This document shows positions 1 to 7,433 of a stretch of DNA of 19,708 nucleotides, one piece after another. Location of the stretch: NCBI GenBank assembly GCA_934796775.1, contig CAKVPH010000028.1, forward strand, positions 1 to 19,708. The letters are read 5' to 3'. The stretch is from an uncultured Clostridia bacterium. GTDB taxonomy: Bacteria; Bacillota; Clostridia; Christensenellales; Borkfalkiaceae. The first letter of the stretch is position 1, and the number at the start of each line of letters is the position of its first letter. Position numbers and translations under genes: made by a program. The notes beneath the pieces are model-generated. The model was not told the DNA's origin. It did not search any database and saw only the letters and a program-made list of their open reading frames with translations.

Positions 1-482
1 AAATCGTCCATAGCCTCTTTAAGCGTATACCTGCCCGGTTCTTTTTTAAGCGAGTTAATACTTACATACGAGAAAAGCACCGTGCGCACAAACATATACC
101 CGACCGATAACAGATAAACGTGCGTCCAGTATTCAAACAATATAAAATACATGGGAAGGTTTAACGCTAAAACTATGGCGTCAACAAAATAAACTATTTG
201 CTTTTCCTTAATCCACAGCAGTAGCGCAACCGCTACAGGCACAACCAAAAGGCAGTTTACCGCAATAAGCGCAACGTTTTGCATTACGATAAGCGGCGTT
301 CGGGTAACTATTGTAACGTATACGCATACGGTAAGAGTAATAAGATAAACGACTCTTAAAGTTTTAAAATCGCGAAGCGTATAAGACAACGCCGCGTTTA
401 TTATCAAAAGCACCGCAACTATGTTCATTATTATCATTATGAACATTCTTACGCCGGTTGAAAGAAGAAAAATTTCGCTCAT
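1..482 (-). CDS. Membrane sensor protein, probable histidine kinase N-terminus (partial, cut by left edge)
   Basis: Open reading frame from an ATG at 480-482 to the window edge, about 160 codons without a stop. It begins MSEIFLLSTGVRMF and shows about five hydrophobic segments (roughly residues 10-30, 42-60, 64-88, 95-115 and 119-138), followed by a soluble start reading NSLKKEPGRYTLKEAMDD. That layout, an N-terminal membrane sensor followed by a cytoplasmic region, fits a sensor histidine kinase whose catalytic part lies outside the window. A strong ribosome binding site (AAGGAGG) sits inside the end of the preceding gene, and the ATG overlaps that gene's stop as ATGA, so the two are translationally coupled. 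A LuxR-type response regulator is divergent nearby, which supports a two-component role. The kinase motifs themselves are not visible, so the function is inferred. Confidence 0.7.
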   Translation of the reverse strand, partial: MSEIFLLSTGVRMFIMIIMNIVAVLLIINAALSYTLRDFKTLRVVYLITLTVCVYVTIVTRTPLIVMQNVALIAVNCLLVVPVAVALLLWIKEKQIVYFVDAIVLALNLPMYFILFEYWTHVYLLSVGYMFVRTVLFSYVSINSLKKEPGRYTLKEAMDD

Positions 483-2152
483 TTTGATTTTTCCTCCTTT
501 TCGCGCATTGTAATACGGTATTCTTCGTCCTCACCGCTGATCTGCAGATAATACGCCGAATCCGAAAAAGCTTGATTTATATCGGAAAGCTCTATTTTAA
601 ACCGACATTCTACGTTGGCAACGCAAAAACGCTTTTCGGTGTTGACGGTTATTAAAAGCGCGGCGTCGGAAAAAGCAAAATTTTCGGCAACGTATTCAAC
701 AAAATCGTTAAACGCAAGCGCGAACGACACGGGAACGCGCTCGGCTGAATATACGGCGAACGCAGCCGAAAACAACCCGACGCTTTTTACGTCGGACTTT
801 ATTACGTCGGCTATCATGCGGAACTCGTTTTCGGGCAGATAGTCCTTTGTTTTGGCAAACAAAATGAGCATGCTCTTTTGTTTTAAGTAACCTATTTTAA
901 GTTTTAAAAGCGATAATTGCTTTTTTACTTCTTCACGATTTTCATCGGTTATATCGTCGGGAAGTTCGGCTATAAGTTCGTTAATCTCTGTTTTCTTGAG
1001 TTTTACGGCGTTTTCAATCTCGCTAAAAAGCGTGCGCCTTGCCTTTAGAGCCGCGCCTTCTTTTTTAAACCTGTTACTCTTTGCCAAAATTTTGTTGCTG
1101 CGTTTTAATTTTTCGTTCTGCCCTTCGATCTGCTTACGCATGCGGTTGATATTTTTAAAGTCTTCGCGTATTATGATCTTTCCGCCGCGCAGAACGTTTT
1201 CAACAAAAACGACATCGTCGGAATTTTCGTTAAGTTCTTCCGCCTTAAAACCGCTGCTTTGGTAAGTTATTTTGCCGTTATCGTCCATAATGCAAAGCGG
1301 AATCATACACTTTTTAAAATATTCGCCGTATCTGCCGCTGTTTTGTATAAGTCCGCATTGCATGCAAACTTCCAGAAAGAACGCCGAAAATATAACGCAT
1401 ACAAGCGCAATGTCGTTCACGATAGGCATTTCGCGCACTTCTTTATTGTAATACATGAATATACAAAAATACGCTATAAGCCCCGCCAAAACCACTACGG
1501 GCGAAAACATCTGCCTGCCCTTGTTGCGCCTTGCGGTGCCGTATATAAACAGTCCGATAGTTGCCAGAAATAAAAGCAGACAAAATGCCAGCACGGCATA
1601 GAACATCGGCCCGTATTCGTAAACGTTTTTATTGCTCTTTAATCCGTCCGGAAAACGTATGACAAGCATATGCAGATCGTTTGTCATTGCAAAAGCAAAC
1701 AAAATGCACGCCACGCATATTAAAACCGCATATATCACAAATCTGTTTTTTAAATCCGAAAGGTAGGTTTCGCAAAAAAGCGCAAAGAAAAGCAGACTTA
1801 TGGCAAGCATAGGTCCGACGTACATATACCAGAAAAATCTTGACACCGCGGGCATAAAACCGAGCATCCAGTTGAGATATCTGATGATTATCCAGAAACA
1901 GCACACGAAAATAATCGCGCTGGTTATGCGCCTTACGGGCGATGACTGCATACGATATACCATGTAAACGCACCAAACAGACAAAACGAGCGTTATTAAA
2001 ACGGCTAACGCGTCGTAATAATTGCCGAGAAGAACTACGTTTTCGTCAAAAAAAGTTAATACGTAAGCTATCGCCGCAAAAGCTATTGCTGCAATTCCCC
2101 CGATCAAATATAATATTTTGCGATTTCCCTGTGCGCATTTCATATGATACAT
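479..2152 (-). CDS. Membrane sensor with 7TM-type N-terminus and degenerate histidine kinase-like C-terminus
   Basis: 557 residues. The N-terminal half has about eight hydrophobic segments (near residues 14-34, 43-64, 74-92, 104-127, 138-157, 183-208, 216-236, 245-268), resembling the histidine kinase N-terminal 7TM region. A short PAS-like stretch follows (PLCIMDDNGKITYQSSGF, near 285-305), then a charged coiled coil (about 335-425) and an ATPase-like tail. In the tail, DFVEYVAENF occupies the place of the kinase N-box, but the asparagine and the glycine-rich G boxes are missing and no clear phospho-acceptor histidine is seen. It therefore probably senses a signal without being an active kinase by itself, working with the coupled downstream gene (ATGA overlap). 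The first ATG overlaps a good -10 element, so the true start may be the second ATG, three codons later (MKCAQGNRK, 2143). No Shine-Dalgarno precedes either. Confidence 0.75.
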   Translation of the reverse strand: MYHMKCAQGNRKILYLIGGIAAIAFAAIAYVLTFFDENVVLLGNYYDALAVLITLVLSVWCVYMVYRMQSSPVRRITSAIIFVCCFWIIIRYLNWMLGFMPAVSRFFWYMYVGPMLAISLLFFALFCETYLSDLKNRFVIYAVLICVACILFAFAMTNDLHMLVIRFPDGLKSNKNVYEYGPMFYAVLAFCLLLFLATIGLFIYGTARRNKGRQMFSPVVVLAGLIAYFCIFMYYNKEVREMPIVNDIALVCVIFSAFFLEVCMQCGLIQNSGRYGEYFKKCMIPLCIMDDNGKITYQSSGFKAEELNENSDDVVFVENVLRGGKIIIREDFKNINRMRKQIEGQNEKLKRSNKILAKSNRFKKEGAALKARRTLFSEIENAVKLKKTEINELIAELPDDITDENREEVKKQLSLLKLKIGYLKQKSMLILFAKTKDYLPENEFRMIADVIKSDVKSVGLFSAAFAVYSAERVPVSFALAFNDFVEYVAENFAFSDAALLITVNTEKRFCVANVECRFKIELSDINQAFSDSAYYLQISGEDEEYRITMREKEEKSK

Positions 2153-2179
2153 TTTATCACATTTAACAATTTAACACAA
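2151..2179 (-). promoter_or_regulatory. Promoter of the sensor operon
   Basis: On the minus strand a -35 TTGTGT (2174-2179), a 17-bp spacer and an extended -10 TGA-TAAAAT (hexamer 2151-2156). The -10 overlaps the first ATG of the sensor gene, which would put the transcript start at or within a base or two of the second ATG. Confidence 0.5.
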
Positions 2180-2250
2180 TAAAAAAAGCAAACGAGAATA
2201 AAAAAGTTTGGCTTTAAGCGCGCCTATATCCGAAAAAACACCCCAAAAGG

Positions 2251-2279
2251 CTGACTTTTATTTTTTTATATGATATAAT
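2251..2279 (+). promoter_or_regulatory. Promoter of the response regulator
   Basis: -35 CTGACT (2251-2256), 17-bp spacer, and a consensus -10 TATAAT (2274-2279) preceded by TGn (extended -10). It lies about 58 bp before the regulator ATG and about 70 bp from the divergent sensor promoter. Confidence 0.65.
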
Positions 2280-2336
2280 GTTTTGTAAAGGTGCGTAATT
2301 TACTATGCCTTTATGCGCCTTGGGAGAAGTAAATAA

Positions 2337-2951
2337 ATGATAAAAGTGCTGATTTGCGAAGACCAGAAAATATTGCTTGACGGAATAGCTTCCGCCCTTT
2401 CTTGCGATAAAGAAATAGAAGTAGCCGGCAAGCTTACCGACGCGAGCAAAATAACTGAATTTTTAAATAAGACCAAAGTGGACGTTCTTTTAACCGACGT
2501 TTGCACCGAGGACGGAAACAATTCGCTTGACTTTATAGACCGGGCAAAAAAGTTGTTCCCCGCTTTGAAAATTGTGGTTATGACCGGACTACCGGAAATA
2601 TCGTTTTCAAAACGTGCGCGCGAATCGGGAGCGGATTCTTTCGTTTATAAAAATCTTTCGACCGAAGAACTTATAAGCGTTATAAAAAGCACCTATGGCG
2701 GTTATAACGTATTCCCGTCGGGGAATAAAAAGGAGATTCTGTCGGATCTTACAAATCAGGAACTAAACGTTCTGCGCCTGTTTTGCGAAGGCTTGGAACG
2801 TAAAGAAATAGCTGAAAAACTCTTTATTTCGGAAAGCAGCGTTAAAGCGCATATTTCAAACATGCTTTCAAAAACCGGATACAACTCTATTTCAAGATTA
2901 GCTATCTACGTAGTTTCTTCGGGGCTTATTATTCCCGAAGAAAAAGCGTAA
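2337..2951 (+). CDS. Response regulator, NarL/FixJ (LuxR-type HTH) family
   Basis: 204 residues, the normal length for this family. The N-terminal receiver domain (about 1-120) has the acidic pair E8-D9, the phospho-acceptor D54 in LLTDV, T83 (VVMTG) and the conserved K105. The C-terminal LuxR-type helix-turn-helix lies at about 139-195 (LTNQELNVLRLFCEGLERKE.. then SESSVKAHISNML). It should be phosphorylated by a partner kinase and bind DNA as a dimer. The partner is most likely encoded by the divergent sensor pair on the left. The ATG is preceded by GGGAGAAG (2322-2329). The CvpA-like gene starts 26 bp downstream and probably shares the transcript. Target genes cannot be read from the sequence; the shared intergenic region is the obvious candidate for autoregulation. 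Confidence 0.92.
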   Translation: MIKVLICEDQKILLDGIASALSCDKEIEVAGKLTDASKITEFLNKTKVDVLLTDVCTEDGNNSLDFIDRAKKLFPALKIVVMTGLPEISFSKRARESGADSFVYKNLSTEELISVIKSTYGGYNVFPSGNKKEILSDLTNQELNVLRLFCEGLERKEIAEKLFISESSVKAHISNMLSKTGYNSISRLAIYVVSSGLIIPEEKA

Positions 2952-2977
2952 AAAGATAAAAAGAAGGTATTTTTACT

Positions 2978-5629
2978 ATGGGACTTAATTTATTAGAAAC
3001 TAATTTTTCGGATTACTCGATGATTTTTAACATTGTAGCAGTAGTCCTTTTAGGCTTCGGCTTCTTATTGGGCTTCTGGCGCGGACTAAGACGCGCGCTG
3101 CACCGCTTGATTTGGATTGTCGTTGTAACCTTATTACTGTTTTTTACCACGTCCTTAATAGCCAACGTGTTTATGGATATAGACGTATCGGGCATGAACA
3201 TAGTAATTTCGGGCGAAAAGGTAACCTCTATAAGAGAATTTACTCTTAATACGGTTGCCACTCAGTTCTCGCTTACCCCCGAACAGTTAGCAGAATGCTC
3301 CGATTTTATAATGGCAATAGTAATTTTGCTTTTAAGCGGATTTTTGTTTTTACCTGTCTATCTGATTTTTAATATAATCGGATATACCCTGTTTAAAATT
3401 TTTAATCTCGTATTTATCCACGACAAAGGCAAACCTAAATACAGACTGTTCGGCGGACTTGTAGGTCTTGTTACCACCTGCCTGATACTTGTAACCGTAT
3501 TTTCGCCCGTAACGGGATATCTTAACGCTTACAAAACGGTAAGCACCGCGTTTAAAGAGAGCGATCAACCTTTGGACGGAAGCGAAGACATAGATAAATT
3601 TTTAAGCGATTACGAGAGTTTGCCGTGTGTTTCCGTTCCTAACGCTCTGGGGGCAAAAGCTTTTCAGCTTGCTTACTTTAACGGACTTGCAAAAGTCAAC
3701 TATAAAGGCAATTCAATACTTTTAACCGATGAAATCGATAACATTTCCGGCGTACTGCCTATACTTATTAAATACACCGGCGACAACAACGCAGACATTG
3801 ACGTTTCGGAGCTTAAAACCGCTTTTTCGGCTATAATGAAGAGCAAACTTGTTCAAAGCGGAATTAAGCCGCTTACCCCTATTATAAAAGGTGCGGTTGA
3901 AAAAGCAGATTTCGGAACCGAATCATTTCAGGTTTCGTTAAAATCACTTGTTTTAGATTGTCTTGACTCTATAACCGAAATGGATAACGAACAGATAAGT
4001 AATTGTTTCAATTCTCTTTGCGACGTTTTCGTTCAGTTAGCAGACGTTACAAAATCCGATTTTGACGTGTATTCGCTTAATTTTGCGTCGCTTGGAAAAT
4101 CGATAGACGGACTTATTTCAAGCGGGCTTATAACAAACGAAAGAATGGGCGCGTTTGTAGGCGAACTTATCGATTCGTTTTCAAACAGCGTAGGCGAAAA
4201 CGCAAACTTTAAAGATACTTTGTCTCAGATAAAAGAAAAATTTGCTTCGGGCGCGGACTCGTACCAAACGGAATTTTCAGCCGTAGGAAAAATTCTGGAA
4301 GCGGTAAAAATTATCGACCAAAAAGACGAGGACGGAAACTCAACTTTCGCGTTTGAAACAGACGGCGACAAAGTGGGTAAAATTATAGACCAGACGCTTG
4401 CACTCAACTCTAAAATACTCGATAAACAACTTATAGACGGGTTTATTGTAAATTTAGTAGACGAATTTATGCCTGCAGACGAAAGTTTTAACTCTACAAA
4501 AGCGACTATAAAAGAACGCATACACGGCGATATTGTTTACGAAAACGAGTTTAAAGCGGTAGGAAAAATATTTGAAGCTGTTAAAATAGCAGACAAAAAG
4601 GACGAGGACGGAAACTCAACTTTCTCGTTTGAAACGGACGGCAAAGAGATAGGCAAAATAATAGATCAGACGCTTGCGCTCGACTCTAAAATAGTCGATA
4701 AACAACTTATAGACGGATATATTAAAAATTTAGTAGACGATTTTGTCGTAACCGAAAACGGTTATGAATCGGCAAAGAATTCTATTATAGAAAGACTTGA
4801 CAAAAGTTTTTCTTATGAAACGGAACTTGGATACGTTCAAAAACTAATAGCCCTTTCTAAAACCGAAATTACCATTGAAACCATAGAAAACAAGGACGAA
4901 AACGGGCTTACTATAGGCGATAAGCTTGACGAAATCGCTCCGTCCGTTTTAGTAGGCGATTGCGCCCTCACCGTTATTGATTCTGCTTTTAACTCATACG
5001 CGAGCGGACATGAAAAATTTGAATCAATTACAGGCGTTTTAAAGCAAAACTTTGAAGATTTAAAGGCAAACGCCAAAGTTATGGGTAAAAAAGACGGCTA
5101 CACCTACAATGAAATTACCGCGGCTTTCGGCTCGGTTTACACGGTGCTTAGCAGTGAAACCGAAAATATGATTACGGGTAACGAGATATTCAATAACGAG
5201 CTTGCCGTTCTTTACGAAAGCAGACTTTCGGAACTTCAGGAAAATATTTTAGTAAGACAAAACGGCGCGAGAGCAACTGCGGCTTACGTTTCGGCAGAAG
5301 TTAAAGACGTTGTTTTAAAGATGAAACAGACCTATTCCTCCCCCGAAACGGCGTTTGTTGCCGATAAGCTTGACCAACTTGCATCTTACGTTCAGGCATA
5401 CGTTGATTATTTGAACCGCGAAGTTACGCCTAACAGCAAGAACTTTAACGAACCTTATAACCTTGATATCCGCGACGACAACGATTCAAGCGTTACCGGC
5501 TGTTTTGCAGACGTAAACGACTTTACAAAATTTTACGGCAATATGGGCGAAAGCTCCGACCGCATAAGAGTAAATAAGCCGTTCAGTTACTTCTACGAAT
5601 TGCTGTCTGAAGCAACGAGTATAGAGTAA
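2978..5629 (+). CDS. Large CvpA-like membrane protein with internal 92-residue repeats
   Basis: 883 residues. The N-terminus resembles the CvpA (colicin V production) membrane family: hydrophobic segments near residues 13-35, 39-65, 107-140 and 155-180, with the typical GFWRGLRRALHRLIW between the first two. The remaining ~690 residues are hydrophilic and helical-looking with no recognised enzyme motif. They contain a near-identical tandem repeat with a period of exactly 92 codons: AVGKILEAVK at residue 435 and AVGKIFEAVK at 527, each followed by KDEDGNSTF and KIIDQTLAL. Diverged units flank them (YQTEFSAVG before, YETELGYVQKL near 620). CvpA proteins are usually about 160-200 residues, so the tail is an exceptional extension. 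SD AAGAAGG (2961-2967) supports the ATG. It follows the response regulator by 26 bp and ends at a strong terminator. Function unknown; an envelope or scaffold role is inference. Confidence 0.8.
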   Translation: MGLNLLETNFSDYSMIFNIVAVVLLGFGFLLGFWRGLRRALHRLIWIVVVTLLLFFTTSLIANVFMDIDVSGMNIVISGEKVTSIREFTLNTVATQFSLTPEQLAECSDFIMAIVILLLSGFLFLPVYLIFNIIGYTLFKIFNLVFIHDKGKPKYRLFGGLVGLVTTCLILVTVFSPVTGYLNAYKTVSTAFKESDQPLDGSEDIDKFLSDYESLPCVSVPNALGAKAFQLAYFNGLAKVNYKGNSILLTDEIDNISGVLPILIKYTGDNNADIDVSELKTAFSAIMKSKLVQSGIKPLTPIIKGAVEKADFGTESFQVSLKSLVLDCLDSITEMDNEQISNCFNSLCDVFVQLADVTKSDFDVYSLNFASLGKSIDGLISSGLITNERMGAFVGELIDSFSNSVGENANFKDTLSQIKEKFASGADSYQTEFSAVGKILEAVKIIDQKDEDGNSTFAFETDGDKVGKIIDQTLALNSKILDKQLIDGFIVNLVDEFMPADESFNSTKATIKERIHGDIVYENEFKAVGKIFEAVKIADKKDEDGNSTFSFETDGKEIGKIIDQTLALDSKIVDKQLIDGYIKNLVDDFVVTENGYESAKNSIIERLDKSFSYETELGYVQKLIALSKTEITIETIENKDENGLTIGDKLDEIAPSVLVGDCALTVIDSAFNSYASGHEKFESITGVLKQNFEDLKANAKVMGKKDGYTYNEITAAFGSVYTVLSSETENMITGNEIFNNELAVLYESRLSELQENILVRQNGARATAAYVSAEVKDVVLKMKQTYSSPETAFVADKLDQLASYVQAYVDYLNREVTPNSKNFNEPYNLDIRDDNDSSVTGCFADVNDFTKFYGNMGESSDRIRVNKPFSYFYELLSEATSIE
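4256..4806 (+). repeat. Tandem coding repeat, 276-bp period, inside the CvpA-like gene
   Basis: Two consecutive in-frame units with a 276-bp (92-codon) period. Anchor positions are GTAGG at 4283 and 4559, with the aligned blocks AAAGACGAGGACGG/AAGGACGAGGACGG and KIIDQTLAL. The encoded units are highly alike, and partial diverged copies lie on both sides, which points to recent duplication within an older repeat array. The outer boundaries given are approximate. Confidence 0.8.
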
Positions 5630-5650
5630 AATACAATTTTTAAAAAATTT

Positions 5651-5680
5651 GCCGCCTTTTAAAAAAGGTGGCTTTTTTAT
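5651..5680 (+). terminator. Intrinsic terminator after the CvpA-like gene
   Basis: Stem GCCGCCTTTT paired with AAAAGGTGGC (one G-U pair) followed by six T residues (5673-5678). It starts 21 bp after the stop codon and separates this operon from the flavodiiron gene. Confidence 0.9.
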
Positions 5681-5691
5681 TGATTTTTTCG

Positions 5692-5720
5692 TTTACATTT
5701 TGTGCTTTTTATTGTATAAT
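5692..5720 (+). promoter_or_regulatory. Promoter of the flavodiiron gene
   Basis: -35 TTTACA (5692-5697, five of six consensus bases), exactly 17-bp spacer, consensus -10 TATAAT (5715-5720). It lies 33 bp upstream of the ATG, after the previous terminator. Confidence 0.85.
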
Positions 5721-5752
5721 CTACGCAGATAAATCAAACGGAGAAAATACAT

Positions 5753-6910
5753 ATGTTTATTTCAAAAGATATAAAATACGTCGGCGTAAACGATAACAAA
5801 ATTGACTTGTTTGAAGGGCAATATAAAGTTAAAAACGGAATGTCGTATAATTCTTACGTTATTATGGACGAGAAAATTGCCGTTTTGGACACCGTGGACG
5901 CAAGCGCAAAACAGGAATGGCTTGACAATATAAAGCGCGAGCTAAACGGTAAACAACCCGACTATTTAGTTATCCACCACATGGAACCCGACCATTCGGC
6001 TAATATTGCGGTTTTTATGGACATCTATAAAACGGCAAAAATCGTATGCTCGCAAAAGGGTTTTGTGATGATAAAGAATTTTTTCGGCGACGATTTTGCA
6101 AGCCGCCGTATTGTAGCCGTCGAAGGCGACAGCTTACCTTTAGGCAAACATGAACTTACTTTTATTGCCGCGCCTATGGTACACTGGCCCGAAGTTATGG
6201 TTTCGTACGAAAAAACGGAAAAAATACTGTTTTCGGCAGACGCTTTCGGAAAGTTCGGAAGCCTTGAGAGAACCGAACCGTGGGATGACGAAGCGAGAAG
6301 ATATTATATAGGAATAGTCGGAAAATACGGTATTCCCGTACAAACGCTGTTAAAAAAAACCGCAGTGTTAGATATAAAAACTATTTGCCCCCTGCACGGG
6401 CCTGTTTTAAACGAAAACCTTTCGCACTATATTGAACTTTATAACATATGGTCGTCGTACCAAGCGGAAGAAAACGGCGTGACGATAGCTTATACTTCGG
6501 TTTACGGACACACAAAAAAAGCTGTTGAACTTATGGAAAAAGAGCTTAAATTGAATAACTGCGAAAAAGTTGAAGTGTTTGATTTAGCGCGCTCCGATAT
6601 GAGCGAAGCCGTGGCAAACGCATTCCGTTTTAAAAAAATTATTTTAGCAACCACAACTTATAATGCTGACGTGTTCCCGTTTATGCGCGAATTTTTAGCC
6701 GAGCTTTGCGAACGCAATTTCCAAAACAGAAAGGTAGGTTTTATTGAAAACGGAAGCTGGGCTCCATTAGCCGCAAAAATTATGCAAACGCGCCTTTCTA
6801 CACTAAAAAATATTACCTTTGCCCAAAACACTGTGAGCATTTTGTCCGGCGTGTCGGACGAAAACGTTAATCAGATACAAAAGCTTGCAAAAGAAATTTG
6901 CGCAGATTAA
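5753..6910 (+). CDS. fprA: A-type flavodiiron protein (oxygen / nitric oxide reductase)
   Basis: 385 residues, the usual length of class A flavodiiron proteins without a rubredoxin extension. The N-terminal metallo-beta-lactamase-like domain (about 1-240) has all the diiron ligands: H76-x-E78-x-D80-H81, H144 in MVHWPE, D163 in FSADAFG and H215 in CPLHGP. The C-terminal flavodoxin-like domain (about 243-385) binds FMN, with TSVYGHT (248-254) as phosphate loop and NGSWAP further on. These enzymes sit in the cytoplasm of anaerobes and reduce O2 to water or NO to N2O, using electrons delivered by rubredoxin or a related carrier. The gene has its own promoter and SD (GGAG, 5740-5743). A hairpin follows it, so it is probably monocistronic. 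The family call is firm; the preference for O2 or NO cannot be read from sequence. Confidence 0.95.
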   Translation: MFISKDIKYVGVNDNKIDLFEGQYKVKNGMSYNSYVIMDEKIAVLDTVDASAKQEWLDNIKRELNGKQPDYLVIHHMEPDHSANIAVFMDIYKTAKIVCSQKGFVMIKNFFGDDFASRRIVAVEGDSLPLGKHELTFIAAPMVHWPEVMVSYEKTEKILFSADAFGKFGSLERTEPWDDEARRYYIGIVGKYGIPVQTLLKKTAVLDIKTICPLHGPVLNENLSHYIELYNIWSSYQAEENGVTIAYTSVYGHTKKAVELMEKELKLNNCEKVEVFDLARSDMSEAVANAFRFKKIILATTTYNADVFPFMREFLAELCERNFQNRKVGFIENGSWAPLAAKIMQTRLSTLKNITFAQNTVSILSGVSDENVNQIQKLAKEICAD

Positions 6911-6942
6911 AAATCAGATTAAATATTTACTTATAGCAAAAC

Positions 6943-6978
6943 CGCACGGATAAAGTTTTTTATCCGTGCGATTTGTAT
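6943..6978 (+). terminator. Hairpin terminator between convergent genes
   Basis: A perfect 12-bp stem (6943-6954 with 6959-6970, CGCACGGATAAA and its complement) with a 4-base GTTT loop, followed by the imperfect T-rich stretch ATTTGTATTTT. It begins 33 bp after the flavodiiron stop. The weaker T tract makes full termination less certain than at 5651. Confidence 0.75.
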
Positions 6979-6994
6979 TTTATGTTTTATATAT

Positions 6995-7027
6995 AAAGTG
7001 CCGCTATAAGTCGATTATCAAGCACTT
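6995..7027 (+). repeat. 33-bp intergenic hairpin repeat, copy A
   Basis: Arms AAGTGC and GCACTT pair at the outside, and ATAA/TTAT pair around the loop GTCGA inside. The core CTATAAGTCGATTATC (16 bp) is identical to copy B (12455-12487, minus strand) and matches copy C (18066-18098) at 13 of 16 positions. All three copies are 33 bp long. It lies in the gap between the convergent fprA-like gene and the small membrane gene. Confidence 0.8.
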
Positions 7028-7043
7028 AAGGTTAAGCTTACTT

Positions 7044-7433
7044 TTATCTTCCGCTGTGTTTTAATACATATTCGCGGCTAATGCGCGAGAGTTCGGATTT
7101 GTAAAATTCAGCTCTCTTTTTTAAATAAGGAACCAAAAATACAAACCAGACAACCGTCCAGACAACGAGTGCGGCGGTAAGCCCTAAAACGACGTAGCAA
7201 TGCCACTCTATTTTATAATCTTTTACTACTAAAATATTGAGTATGTAAACAACCGCCATAAGCAAAAAGCAAACAAGGCAGAAAATTGTTGAAAATTTAA
7301 CCGGGCCGAAAAGGTCGTTTATTTTTGACATGCGCTTTGCGTAATACTCGCGCTCGCCCATTTCGATAATTTTCTTATTTGCTTTTTTATTTATGGTCTT
7401 TTTATCCGCATTTTTAAATTCGTCTCTTATCAT
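7044..7433 (-). CDS. Small two-TM membrane protein coupled to uvrA
   Basis: 129 residues, family not recognised. The first ~45 residues are strongly charged (many K, R, E), then come two hydrophobic helices (about 47-70 and 80-104) separated by a short polar turn, and a charged helical tail (KKRAEFYKSELSRISREY). This fits a small inner-membrane hairpin protein with both ends probably in the cytoplasm. Its ATG overlaps the uvrA stop as ATGA, and the SD (GGAG) lies within the last codons of uvrA, so it is translated by coupling with uvrA. It is the last gene of the leftward uvrA unit. There is nothing to show that it acts in DNA repair; co-transcription may be accidental. Confidence 0.8.
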   Translation of the reverse strand: MIRDEFKNADKKTINKKANKKIIEMGEREYYAKRMSKINDLFGPVKFSTIFCLVCFLLMAVVYILNILVVKDYKIEWHCYVVLGLTAALVVWTVVWFVFLVPYLKKRAEFYKSELSRISREYVLKHSGR

